Below, one piece after another: positions 15,899-24,086 of a DNA stretch of 34,482 nt. The notes below the pieces were generated by a model. That model searched no databases and was not told where the DNA came from. It was given only the letters and a program-made list of their open reading frames with translations. Within the stretch, counting starts at the first letter, position 1; each line of letters begins with the position of its first letter. This DNA comes from an uncultured Mycolicibacterium sp. (lineage in GTDB: Bacteria; Actinomycetota; Actinomycetes; Mycobacteriales; Mycobacteriaceae), in contig NZ_CALDGS010000162.1 in the NCBI RefSeq assembly GCF_937941905.1, forward strand, positions 1-34,482, given 5' to 3'. Both the position numbers and the translations under genes were made by a program.

Positions 15899-16809
15899 CA
15901 GACAATCCGTTCAACCCAGCCCTGTGGCAGCCCGTCGCCGGTTTCGAGGACCTGACCGACATCACCTACCACCGCCACGTCGTCGACGGGCGGCCGCAGC
16001 CCACCGTGCGGGTGGCGTTCAACCGGCCCGAGGTGCGCAACGCGTTCCGGCCGCACACCGTCGACGAGCTCTACCAGGCGCTCGACCACGCCCGGATGTC
16101 CCCGGACGTCGGGGTGGTGCTGCTGACCGGCAACGGCCCGTCCCCCAAGGACGGCGGCTGGGCCTTCTGCTCCGGCGGTGACCAGCGCATCCGCGGCCGC
16201 ACCGGCTACCAGTACGCCTCCGGCGAGACCGCCGACACCGTCGACCGGGCCCGCGCCGGCCGGCTGCACATCCTCGAGGTGCAGCGGCTCATCCGGTTCA
16301 TGCCGAAGGTGGTGATCTGCCTGGTCAACGGCTGGGCCGCGGGCGGCGGGCACAGCCTGCACGTGACCTGCGACCTCACCCTGGCCAGCCGCCAGCACGC
16401 GAAGTTCAAGCAGACCGACGCCGACGTGGCCAGCTTCGACGGCGGGTTCGGCAGCGCCTACCTGGCCCGCCAGACCGGGCAGAAGTTCGCCCGCGAGATC
16501 TTCTTCCTGGGCCGCACCTACGACGCCGAGACGATGTACCGGATGGGCGCGGTCAACGCGGTGGTCGACCACGCCGAGCTGGAGAACGAGGCGCTGCAGT
16601 GGGCCGCCGAGATCAACGGCAAGTCCCCCACGGCGATCCGGATGCTCAAGTTCGCGTTCAACCTGATCGACGACGGCCTGGTCGGCCAGCAGGTGTTCGC
16701 CGGTGAGGCCACCCGGCTGGCGTACATGACCGACGAGGCGGTCGAGGGCCGCGACGCCTTCCTGGAGAAGCGCGATCCGGACTGGAGCCGGTTCCCGCGC
16801 TACTTCTAG
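15895..16809 (+). CDS. menB: 1,4-dihydroxy-2-naphthoyl-CoA synthase
   Basis: MenB closes the second naphthalene ring of menaquinone by converting o-succinylbenzoyl-CoA to 1,4-dihydroxy-2-naphthoyl-CoA. The 304-residue crotonase-fold protein has the oxyanion motif FCSGGDQRIRGRTGYQY (residues 91-107), the CoA-site loop NGWAAGGGHSLH (145-156) and KFKQTDADVASFDGGFGSAYLARQTGQ, with Asp182 in the DGG motif typical of MenB, plus the C-terminal Tyr/Phe-rich end. Length and sequence match mycobacterial MenB. It is cotranscribed with the Ddn-like gene and followed by a strong hairpin. Confidence 0.96.
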   Translation: MTDNPFNPALWQPVAGFEDLTDITYHRHVVDGRPQPTVRVAFNRPEVRNAFRPHTVDELYQALDHARMSPDVGVVLLTGNGPSPKDGGWAFCSGGDQRIRGRTGYQYASGETADTVDRARAGRLHILEVQRLIRFMPKVVICLVNGWAAGGGHSLHVTCDLTLASRQHAKFKQTDADVASFDGGFGSAYLARQTGQKFAREIFFLGRTYDAETMYRMGAVNAVVDHAELENEALQWAAEINGKSPTAIRMLKFAFNLIDDGLVGQQVFAGEATRLAYMTDEAVEGRDAFLEKRDPDWSRFPRYF

Positions 16810-16820
16810 CCGGTGCGGCC

Positions 16821-16849
16821 GGCGCGGCGACCGCCGGGGTCGCCGCGCC
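16821..16849 (+). terminator. Hairpin after menB
   Basis: A perfect 12-bp stem (GGCGCGGCGACC and complement) with a 5-nt loop begins 12 bp after the menB stop. There is no T-tract, as is common for mycobacterial candidates. Confidence 0.6.
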
Positions 16850-16864
16850 GCCCACCGGCCTCCC

Positions 16865-16870
16865 TAGACT
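16865..16870 (+). promoter_or_regulatory. -10 box of the SDR gene, leaderless layout
   Basis: TAGACT lies 6 nt before the ATG at 16877 and after the menB hairpin, so the SDR is probably transcribed from its own leaderless promoter. No clear -35 was seen. Confidence 0.5.
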
Positions 16871-16876
16871 GCGCAC

Positions 16877-17782
16877 ATGAGCCGCAATCCACTGCGCCGG
16901 GTCACCGACGAACTGCTGCTGGCGGGCATGCGGCCGCCACTGGCCGACCAGCTGCTCGGCTACCGGCCCAACCGCGAGGCGGTGCAACTGCGCGGCAAGC
17001 GGGTGCTCATCACCGGCGCCTCGTCCGGGATCGGGGCGGCCGCCGCCGAGAAGTTCGCCCGCCGGGGCGCCTCGGTGATCGCGGTGGCCCGGCGCGCCGA
17101 ACTGCTCGACGACCTCGTGGCACGCATCACCGACCGGGGCGGCATCGCCCGGGCCCGCCCGGCAGACCTGACCGACATGGCCGCCGTCGACGAGCTCGTC
17201 ACCGATGTCATCGGGACCGAGGGCGGGGTCGACATCCTGGTCAACAACGCCGGCAAGTCCATCCGCCGGCCGCTGGCCGAGTCGCTGGAGCGCTGGCACG
17301 ACGTCGAGCGCACCATGACGCTCAACTACTACGCACCGCTGCGGCTGATCCGCGGCCTGGCGCCGGGCATGCGGGAACGCGGCGACGGGCACATCATCAA
17401 CGTCTCCACCTGGGGCGTGCTCAGCGAGTCCTCGCCGCTGTTCTCGGTCTACCAGGCCTCCAAGGCCGCGCTGTCGGCGGTCAGCCGGGTGATCGAGACC
17501 GAATGGGGCGACGGCGGCGTGCATTCCACCACGCTGTACTACCCGCTGGTGCGCACCCCGATGATCGCCCCGACCCGCGCCTACGACGGCATCCCGGCGC
17601 TGACCGCCGAGGAGGCCGCCGACTGGATGATCGCCGCCGCCCGGCACCGCCCGGTGCAGATCGCCCCCCGGGTGGCGGTGGGCGCCAAGACACTCAACGC
17701 GGTGGTGCCCGGGCTGGTCAACGCCGTGATGAAACGTCAGGTCGCCGACGCCGGCCGGCGCACTATATTTCCGGCCGGGTGA
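16877..17782 (+). CDS. Short-chain dehydrogenase/reductase (Rv0547c-like)
   Basis: The 301-residue classical SDR has a 40-residue N-terminal extension, the dinucleotide motif ITGASSGIG (45-53), NNAG (123-126), Ser177 and the catalytic pair Tyr192/Lys196 in SVYQASKAALS. VARRAE at the end of the second strand, with Arg rather than Asp, suggests NADP(H). The C-terminal part is hydrophobic and may contact lipid or membrane. M. tuberculosis has an SDR (Rv0547c) directly after menB, and this is the likely counterpart. Its substrate is unknown. The 3' end overlaps the convergent CE4 gene by 20 bp. Confidence 0.85.
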   Translation: MSRNPLRRVTDELLLAGMRPPLADQLLGYRPNREAVQLRGKRVLITGASSGIGAAAAEKFARRGASVIAVARRAELLDDLVARITDRGGIARARPADLTDMAAVDELVTDVIGTEGGVDILVNNAGKSIRRPLAESLERWHDVERTMTLNYYAPLRLIRGLAPGMRERGDGHIINVSTWGVLSESSPLFSVYQASKAALSAVSRVIETEWGDGGVHSTTLYYPLVRTPMIAPTRAYDGIPALTAEEAADWMIAAARHRPVQIAPRVAVGAKTLNAVVPGLVNAVMKRQVADAGRRTIFPAG

Positions 17783-18611
17783 TGCCGCGCGGCGGCAGCC
17801 CCTGGGCGCGAACGTGTTCGGCGATCTCGCCGAGCGCGGCGGTCCACACGTCGGTGTGGTCGAGCACGTAGCGCATCAGGTCGTCGAGCTCGGCCGCGCG
17901 GGAGGCCCGCCCGGACAGGAACGGGTGGTTGGTGAGCACCCAGCAGGCGCCGGCGCGGCGCAGCGCGTCGAACTCCAGCTGCCAGATCTCCCTTGCCTTG
18001 CGCGGACTTTCGATCAGCCCGGAACCGGAGATGTCGGGGATGAAGCAGTACTGCTCCCAGTCGTCGAGCGCCCACTGGATCGGGATCTCCACCAGCGACC
18101 GCTCCCCCACCGCGAGCTCGTAGGGCACGTCGGCGTCCATCAGGCTGGAGTCGTAGAGAAATCCACGCTGCACCAACAGTTCCGGGGTACGCCAGGACAG
18201 GTCCCACATCGGGGCACGGTAACCGGTCGGGCGCACCCCGGCCACCTCGTCGAGCGCCTCCAGGCCGCGGTCGAGCGCCTCGATCTCCTGCTCGAGGGTC
18301 AGCGCGGTGGGCTGTTCGTGCAGGTACCCGTGGTGGGCGATCTCGTGCCCGGCCGCGGCGATGTCGCGCACCACCTGCGGCCAGCGGTGCGCGGTGTAGC
18401 CGGGCACGAAGAACGTCGCGCGGATCTGGTGGCGCTCCAGCAGATCCAGGATGCGCGGCACCCCGACCAGCGGCCCGTAGGCCTGGTGGCTCATCACGCT
18501 CATCCGGTCCGCGGCCGCCGCGTTGCCCCACAGCACCGCCGACTCGGCGTCCACGTCGAAGGTGAACGCCGCGGCCGCCTTTCTGCCCTCCGGCCAGCGC
18601 AGGCCGGTCAT
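17763..18611 (-). CDS. CE4 (NodB-fold) hydrolase, cytosolic, HpPgdA/imidase-like
   Basis: The 282-residue product lacks a signal peptide. Metal and catalytic residues of carbohydrate esterase family 4 are visible: FTFDVDAE (Asp19, Asp21), HHGYLHE (His94, His98), RAPMWDLSW and a late TNHPF (His229). The order and spacing resemble the H. pylori PgdA-like branch, which includes enzymes that cleave amides or cyclic imides of small molecules rather than secreted peptidoglycan deacetylases. Absence of an export signal supports a small-molecule substrate. Its ATG overlaps the ureohydrolase stop (ATGA), so both are made together, as last two genes of the permease operon. Substrate unknown. Confidence 0.78.
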   Translation of the reverse strand: MTGLRWPEGRKAAAAFTFDVDAESAVLWGNAAAADRMSVMSHQAYGPLVGVPRILDLLERHQIRATFFVPGYTAHRWPQVVRDIAAAGHEIAHHGYLHEQPTALTLEQEIEALDRGLEALDEVAGVRPTGYRAPMWDLSWRTPELLVQRGFLYDSSLMDADVPYELAVGERSLVEIPIQWALDDWEQYCFIPDISGSGLIESPRKAREIWQLEFDALRRAGACWVLTNHPFLSGRASRAAELDDLMRYVLDHTDVWTAALGEIAEHVRAQGLPPRGITRPEI

Positions 18612-19576
18612 CGGCCCGCCATCAGCGTGATCAGCTCGTAGGCGACGTTGGCCGCGGCCACCGCGGTGACCTCGGCGTGGTCGTAGGACGGCGCCACCTC
18701 GACGACGTCGGCGCCGACGATGCGCAGCTCCCGCATCGCGCGCAGCACCGCCACCAGCTCCCGGCTGGTCATGCCGCCGATCTCCGGGGTTCCGGTGCCG
18801 GGCGCGAACGCCGGGTCCAGCACGTCGATGTCGATCGAGACGTACACCGGGTGGTCGCCCACCCGGTCCAGGATCCGGTCGATCACCCCGTCCACGCCGA
18901 TCCGGTCGACGTCGCGGCAGTGCACCACGGTGAAGCCGAGCTGTTCGTCGTTGAGCAGGTCGGCGCGGTCGTAGAGCGAGCCGCGGATGCCGATGTGGGC
19001 GGAGTGGCCCTTGACGATCAGGCCCTGTTCGGAGGCCCGCCGGAACGGGGTGCCGTGGGTGCACGGCGCGCCGAAGTAGGTGTCCCAGGTGTCCAGGTGG
19101 GCGTCGAAGTGCACCAGCGCCACCGGGCCGTGCACGGCGTGCATCGCCTGCAGCGCCGGCAGCGCGATGGTGTGGTCGCCGCCGAGCAGCACCACCCGCT
19201 TCTCGCCCCCGGCGAGCAGTTCGGCCACCCCGGTGCGGATGTCGTCGACCGCGGTCGCGATGTCGAACGGGTTGGCCGGGATGTCGCCGGCGTCGACCAC
19301 CTGGGCGACCGCGAACGGGGTGGCGTCCAGCGCCGGGTGGTAGGGCTTGAGCAGCCGGGAGGCCTGGCGGATCGCGGCCGGGCCGAACCGGGCGCCGGGC
19401 CGGTAGGTGACCCCGGCGTCGAACGGCACCCCGGCCACGGCGATGTCGTAGTCGTCGACCTCGTGCCGCTGCGGCAGCCGGGCGAACGTGGCCAGGCCCG
19501 CGTACCGCGGCACCCGCAGCGCGTCGACCTGACCGACCTTTCCCTCCGCCGACCGCACGTACGGCTGGCTCGTCAT
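18608..19576 (-). CDS. speB: Ureohydrolase of the agmatinase (SpeB) family
   Basis: The 322-residue enzyme has all binuclear Mn motifs of the family: GGDHT (His135), DAHLDTWD (Asp158, His160, Asp162) and SIDIDVLDPAFAPGTGTPE (Asp249, Asp251). It should split a guanidino compound into urea and an amine. THGTPFRRASEQGL resembles guanidinobutyrase/guanidinopropionase-type members as much as agmatinase, so the substrate is open. I chose the ATG at 19576 because AAGGGG lies about 6 nt upstream; an ATG at 19594 overlapping the SDR stop would add six residues. Its neighbours (permease, CE4 hydrolase, aminotransferase, CoA-acylating dehydrogenase) suggest catabolism of the substrate as a nitrogen and carbon source. 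Confidence 0.85.
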   Translation of the reverse strand: MTSQPYVRSAEGKVGQVDALRVPRYAGLATFARLPQRHEVDDYDIAVAGVPFDAGVTYRPGARFGPAAIRQASRLLKPYHPALDATPFAVAQVVDAGDIPANPFDIATAVDDIRTGVAELLAGGEKRVVLLGGDHTIALPALQAMHAVHGPVALVHFDAHLDTWDTYFGAPCTHGTPFRRASEQGLIVKGHSAHIGIRGSLYDRADLLNDEQLGFTVVHCRDVDRIGVDGVIDRILDRVGDHPVYVSIDIDVLDPAFAPGTGTPEIGGMTSRELVAVLRAMRELRIVGADVVEVAPSYDHAEVTAVAAANVAYELITLMAGR

Positions 19577-19590
19577 GTGTTCCCCTTCTG

Positions 19591-20349
19591 TCATCCCCGG
19601 GTCCTCGTTGACCCGCCGTTGCACGAGATCACCTGCCCGACAACGGCTTCCATATCGAATGAGGCGAGAAACTCGACCGCTGCCGCGATCTCGTCGGGCG
19701 ACCCGATGCGTCCGGCCGGGATCCCGGCCGCGTAGCTGCGCCGGATCTCGTCCAGCGACACCCCGGCGGCGTCGGCGTCGACCTGCAGCTGCGGGGTGTC
19801 GATGACGCCGGGGGCGACCGCGTTGACGATGATGTGCTCCGGGCCGAGTTCGCGCCCGAGCGTCTTCACCAGCGCGACCAGGCCGGCCTTGGAGGCGGCG
19901 TAGGCCGTCGCCTCCGGCCAGCCGGTGAGCCCCCACTCACTGCTGATCACCACGATGCGCCCCTCGCCGCGGGCGCGCATGTGCGGCAGCACCGCCTGGA
20001 TCAGGAAGAAGGTGCCGCCCAGGTTGGTGTCGACGACCTTCCACCAGTCGGCGTCGTCGTGTTCGAGCAGCGGCGCCATGGTCATGTAGGCGTGGTTGGC
20101 CACCAGCACGTCGAGCCGCCCGGCCCGCTCGGCCACCGCGTCGGCGATGCGCCGGCACTCCCGCGGGTCGGACACGTCGCCGGCGACGGTGAACCCGCCG
20201 ATCTCCTCGGCCAGTGCCGAGAGCGCCGTGGAGTCGCGAAGGTCGTTGACCGCCACCGTGGCTCCCGCGGCGGCCAGCCTGCGGGCGTGCGCCACCCCCA
20301 TCCCGCCGGCCGCGCCGGTGACCAGGGCGGCGCGGCCCCGCAGGCTCAT
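19591..20349 (-). CDS. Short-chain dehydrogenase/reductase, second of a tandem pair
   Basis: The 252-residue SDR has VTGAAGGMG (residues 10-18), VNDLRD after strand two (Asp36, favouring NAD(H)), Ser136/Ser137, and Tyr150/Lys154 (YAASK). The usual NNAG is replaced by ANHAY (84-88), and the Ser is followed by EWG. The C-terminus GQVISCNGGSTRTRG is typical. The ATG at 20349 overlaps the stop of the first SDR (ATGA). Together they may act on successive intermediates or form a heteromer. Substrate unknown; the operon context suggests a hydroxy or keto intermediate of the guanidino/amide pathway. Confidence 0.85.
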   Translation of the reverse strand: MSLRGRAALVTGAAGGMGVAHARRLAAAGATVAVNDLRDSTALSALAEEIGGFTVAGDVSDPRECRRIADAVAERAGRLDVLVANHAYMTMAPLLEHDDADWWKVVDTNLGGTFFLIQAVLPHMRARGEGRIVVISSEWGLTGWPEATAYAASKAGLVALVKTLGRELGPEHIIVNAVAPGVIDTPQLQVDADAAGVSLDEIRRSYAAGIPAGRIGSPDEIAAAVEFLASFDMEAVVGQVISCNGGSTRTRG

Positions 20350-21041
20350 ATCACCGCCCCGGCGTTGACGTTGAGCACCTCGCCGTGGCTGAACAGCGCG
20401 TCGCACACCATGTACTCCACGCAGCGCGCCACCTCCTCCGGCGAGACCAGCCGGCGGATCGGCAGCGAATCCAGGTATTCCGGTGCGCGGCAGGGGTTGT
20501 CGTCGGCCAGCAGCGGTGTGTCGGTGGGGCCGGGGGCGACCGCGTTCACCCGCACCCCGTGGCCGGCGAGTTCGGCGGCCAGGCTGCGCACGAACCCGAT
20601 CACCGCGCCCTTGGCGGCGGCGTAGTGGGCGTCGCCGTCCCCGCCGCCCACGGCCAGCTCGCTGGTGATGGCGACCAGCGTGCCCTGCTGCACGAGCAGC
20701 CCGGGCAGGCAGGCGCGGGCCAGGTTGACCAGCCCGCCGAGGTGCACCCGCAGCATGCGGTGCCAGGCCTCGGGGGTGATGTCGGCGAACGGCACCATCT
20801 CGTAGTGGCCGGCGACGGCCACCGCGGCGTCGAGCGGGCCGAGCTCGCGCTGCACCGCGCCGACGGCGGCGGCCACGGCGGCCGGGTCGACCACGTCGGC
20901 CTGCACACTCAGATCGGCGGCCGGGGCCGGGTTGCGGTCCAGGCTGGCCACCCGGTAGCCGCGGCCCTGCAGTGCGGTGACGACCGCGGCGCCGATACCG
21001 CTGGCCCCGCCGGTGACGAGGGCGACCGGAGCGGTGTTCAT
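20346..21041 (-). CDS. Short-chain dehydrogenase/reductase, first of a tandem pair
   Basis: The 231-residue SDR has VTGGASGIG (9-17), SLDRNP (Asp35, favouring NAD(H)), VAVAGHY in place of NNAG, Ser127 (ITSELA) and Tyr140/Lys144 (HYAAAK). It is short for the family because loops after strand two are trimmed. The ATG at 21041 overlaps the permease stop (ATGA). It shares the Ser-Glu after the catalytic strand with its partner SDR, which suggests related substrates. Confidence 0.85.
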   Translation of the reverse strand: MNTAPVALVTGGASGIGAAVVTALQGRGYRVASLDRNPAPAADLSVQADVVDPAAVAAAVGAVQRELGPLDAAVAVAGHYEMVPFADITPEAWHRMLRVHLGGLVNLARACLPGLLVQQGTLVAITSELAVGGGDGDAHYAAAKGAVIGFVRSLAAELAGHGVRVNAVAPGPTDTPLLADDNPCRAPEYLDSLPIRRLVSPEEVARCVEYMVCDALFSHGEVLNVNAGAVI

Positions 21042-22507
21042 CGGCCGGCCTCCTCGTCCTGCCGCTCGTCGGCGGCCTCGATCTCGTCGATCACCGCGGC
21101 GGCGGTGATCCGGCCGCGCACCGAGGCGTACAGCGCCGCACCGAGCACCACCAGCCCCGCGATGCCGATCCACACCGACCAGTCCAGGTAACGGGACTCG
21201 AAGGCCACCCGCGGCCAGGAGATGTTGAGGAACTGCAGCACCGCCCACACCACGGCGATCGCCGCGACCGGCAGCGTCGCCGCGCCGAGCGAGAACCGCG
21301 CCGGGGTCCACCGCCCGCGCAGCAGCACCACCAGGAAGCCGACCAGCGGGAACAGGAACGACAGGTAGAAGCCGCCGGAGGTGAAGTTCACCATCAGCGT
21401 GTAGATCTCGCCGGCCACCACGCTCAGGCCGAACAGCGCGGCGCCGATCACGGTGGTGACCAGGATGGCCAGCGCGGGGATCCGGGCCTCGCCGCGCAGC
21501 CGGGACAGCGCCGCCGCGCCGGGCAGGGCGCCGTCGCGGGCGTAGGCCCAGATCACCCGGGAGCCGGAGGTCTGCAGCGCCAGGAAGCTGGCCAGGAAGC
21601 CGATGATGAACAGCACCTCGACCGGTTTGGCGATGTGCGCGCCGAGCGCCTCGGTCAGCGTGTAGTAGACCGGGTCGGCCTGGTCGGCGAGGGCGTCGAA
21701 GTCCGGCACGGCCAGGATGATCGCCAGGCTGGAGTAGGCCACCACCAGCGCGATGAACGTCAGCGAGAACAGCACCGCCTTGGGCAGGTGGCGGCGCGGC
21801 TCGTGCACCTCCTCGGCGATGGAGCCGGCGCTCTCGAAACCGACGAAGGAGAAGCCGATGAACGCCACCGCGAGCAGGAACGGCCCGGACAGCCACGCCC
21901 AGGTGTCCACGCCGGGCCCGCCGCCGGTGAACAGCACCGACAGCGGCTGCTCGCGGTGGAACAGCAGCAGCCAGGTGCCCAGGCCCAGCGAGCCGATCAC
22001 CTCGGCGACGATGCTGGCGGTCATGAAGACCTTGAGCGCGGTGCGGCCGATCAGGTTGATCGCGGTGCCGCCGAGCAGGATCACCAGCGCGATGAGCGCC
22101 TGGGTGCCGCCGGACGGCGCCTCGATGCCGATGATGTTGGCCACGAAGCCGGCGGCGCCGAGCGCCACGGTCGCCATCGCGATGACCAGCGTCCACATGT
22201 AGGCCCAGCCGGCGAACCAGCCGTAGCCGGTGCCGAGCAGCCGCCGCGACCACTGGTAGATGGAGCCCTCCAGCGGCCAGCGGCTGACCAGCATGGCGAA
22301 CACCAGCGCGACCAGGAACTGACCGCCGAACACCAGCGCGAAGCCCCACCAGAAGCTGGGGCCCGCCGCGGTGATCGCCAGACCGAAGATGGCGTACAGC
22401 GCGACGATCGGCGAGATGAACGCGAACGCGAAGGCGAACGCCGACCAGAGATTGAACTCGCGCCGCAGGACCTGCGGCCGGTCGGCGACGTCGATCGTTG
22501 AGGACAT
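21038..22507 (-). CDS. APC superfamily amino acid/amine permease
   Basis: The 489-residue protein has about twelve membrane helices. Family features include FAFAFAFISPIVALYAIFGLAI in helix 1, GGQFLVALVFAMLVSRWPLEGSIYQWSRRL (helix 2 and loop), and FVGFESAGSIAEEVHEPRRHLPKAV after helix 6, as in GABA/choline-type APC permeases (BAT1/GabP-like). It probably brings an amino acid, amine or guanidino compound into the cell. It is the first gene of the five-gene operon and is divergent from the first PucR regulator. ATG at 22507 has GGGAG 7 nt upstream; a longer frame is just intergenic DNA. Confidence 0.85.
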   Translation of the reverse strand: MSSTIDVADRPQVLRREFNLWSAFAFAFAFISPIVALYAIFGLAITAAGPSFWWGFALVFGGQFLVALVFAMLVSRWPLEGSIYQWSRRLLGTGYGWFAGWAYMWTLVIAMATVALGAAGFVANIIGIEAPSGGTQALIALVILLGGTAINLIGRTALKVFMTASIVAEVIGSLGLGTWLLLFHREQPLSVLFTGGGPGVDTWAWLSGPFLLAVAFIGFSFVGFESAGSIAEEVHEPRRHLPKAVLFSLTFIALVVAYSSLAIILAVPDFDALADQADPVYYTLTEALGAHIAKPVEVLFIIGFLASFLALQTSGSRVIWAYARDGALPGAAALSRLRGEARIPALAILVTTVIGAALFGLSVVAGEIYTLMVNFTSGGFYLSFLFPLVGFLVVLLRGRWTPARFSLGAATLPVAAIAVVWAVLQFLNISWPRVAFESRYLDWSVWIGIAGLVVLGAALYASVRGRITAAAVIDEIEAADERQDEEAGR

Positions 22508-22668
22508 GCGGACGCTCCCAAGAATCCGGACGACTGGCCTTGAACTATCGCGTGCCGCTGGAGGAACCGCCACCGCCGGAGCCGAAAACGCTGCGATCGC
22601 ACGGCCGGAGCGCCCAGCGATTGGATGATCGCACAACAAGTGATGTCGTCCACGTTACGCTTCGCACC
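22508..22668. promoter_or_regulatory. Divergent control region, permease operon and first PucR gene
   Basis: The 161-bp gap holds the perfect palindrome TGCGATCGCA (22592-22601), an inverted GCGAT...ATCGC pair at 22617-22632, and a -10 box TACGCT (22656-22661) 7 nt before the PucR GTG, so the PucR mRNA may be leaderless. The 10-mer TTACGCTTCG here is matched by TTACACTTCG before the second PucR gene. The GCGATCGC-type elements are candidate regulator sites, unproven. Confidence 0.45.
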
Positions 22669-24075
22669 GTGACGCAGCCGCTCGAGAAGGCCGGGTCCAC
22701 CACCCTGCGGGACCTGCTGGACGCCCCGCAGCTGCAGCTGCACCTGCCCCCGTCGACCGACCCCGCGGGCGCGGCGGACCTGGACCGCCCGGTGCAGTGG
22801 GTGCACACCACCGAACTGCTCGACCCCGGCCGCTACCTGCACGGCGGGGAGCTGGTCTGCACCGTCGGGCTGAGCCTGCACGGCGCCGCCGACTGCGCGG
22901 CGTTCGTCGCGGCGGTGGCCGCCTGCGGGGTGGCCGGGGTGTGTCTCGGGATCGGCGACGTGCACGACACGGCACCGCCCGCGCTGGTCGAGGCGTGCCG
23001 GGAGCACGGGCTGCCGCTGCTGCTGGCACCGCCGGAGACGCCGTTCAGCGCGATCAGCCGGTACGTGGCCGAGTCCCGGCTCGGGCCCGAGCTGGCCGCG
23101 GCGCGGGCAACCAGCGCGCTGGTGCCGGAGCTGCTGGCCTCGCTGCGCCGCGGCGACGACGTGCGCCAGATGCTGGACCGGGCCGGCGGGGTGATCGGCG
23201 GGTACTTCCGGCTCGACCCCGACGACCGGGCGGTCGGCGCGGCGCCGGCGGTCACGGTCGACGGGGCCGGGACGGTGGTGTGGGTGGGCCCCGGCCCGCT
23301 GCCCGACCCGGCGGTGCTCGACCTCATCGCACGGTTCGTCTCGGCCGCCCAGGGCGAGCGGGACATGGAGACGATGCTGCAGCGCGAGCGGGTCGGCCAG
23401 CTGCTCTCGCTGGTGGAACGGCGCATGCTGCTGCCGGACGCGCTGGGCCAGCTGCTGGACTGGCCGGGGCTGGCGGCGCCGGAGGTGTCGGTGTCGGCCT
23501 GGCCGGCCGGCGCCGGGGCGCTGCTGGCGCAGGCGCTGCCCGAGGCACTGGTCGCCGATGCGCCGGAGGTCTGCCTGGTGCTGTGCGACGAGCCGGCGCG
23601 CGCGGCGGCGGTGGCGGCCGAGCTGTCGCTGCCGTCGGGGCATGCCACGCCGGTGCGGCTGACCGAGCTGGACGCGGCGATCGCGCAGGCCCGCATCGCG
23701 CTGAACCTGGCCCACCAGCACGGCGGCAGTGTCGGCCCGGACCGGCTCAGCACCCTGGACAGCCTGCTGGAACTGGTTCCGCTGCACCAGCTGGCACCGT
23801 TCCGGCGGCAGCTGATCGATCCGCTGGAGGCGCTCGACCGGCAGCGCCGCACCCAGTACCTGCGCACGCTGCAGGTGTTCCTGGCCAACAACGGGTCGCT
23901 GGTCGGCACCGCGCGCGAGCTGTATCTGCACACCAACACGGTGCGCCACCGGCTGGCCCGCATCCACGAGCTCACCGGCCGCAATCCGCTGGTGTTCGAG
24001 GACCTGGTGGCGTTCGCCATCGGAATGCGCGCGGCCGACCGCGCACGGGGCGCGGCCGGTCGCGGCAGATCCTGA
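22669..24075 (+). CDS. PucR family transcriptional regulator
   Basis: The 468-residue protein has an N-terminal PucR ligand domain (TLRDLLDAPQLQLHL, then WVHTTELLDPGRYLHGGELVCTVGL, about residues 8-125), a variable middle and a C-terminal PucR helix-turn-helix (FLANNGSLVGTARELYLHTNTVRHRLARIHELTG). PucR proteins control purine, amino acid or amine catabolism genes, usually by activating on a pathway compound. It is divergent from the permease operon and convergent with the aminotransferase gene, 11 bp apart, so it may control either. I chose GTG at 22669; upstream residues are intergenic DNA, and the -10 box lies 7 nt upstream. Confidence 0.88.
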   Translation: MTQPLEKAGSTTLRDLLDAPQLQLHLPPSTDPAGAADLDRPVQWVHTTELLDPGRYLHGGELVCTVGLSLHGAADCAAFVAAVAACGVAGVCLGIGDVHDTAPPALVEACREHGLPLLLAPPETPFSAISRYVAESRLGPELAAARATSALVPELLASLRRGDDVRQMLDRAGGVIGGYFRLDPDDRAVGAAPAVTVDGAGTVVWVGPGPLPDPAVLDLIARFVSAAQGERDMETMLQRERVGQLLSLVERRMLLPDALGQLLDWPGLAAPEVSVSAWPAGAGALLAQALPEALVADAPEVCLVLCDEPARAAAVAAELSLPSGHATPVRLTELDAAIAQARIALNLAHQHGGSVGPDRLSTLDSLLELVPLHQLAPFRRQLIDPLEALDRQRRTQYLRTLQVFLANNGSLVGTARELYLHTNTVRHRLARIHELTGRNPLVFEDLVAFAIGMRAADRARGAAGRGRS

Positions 24076-24086
24076 ACCGGCGCCGG

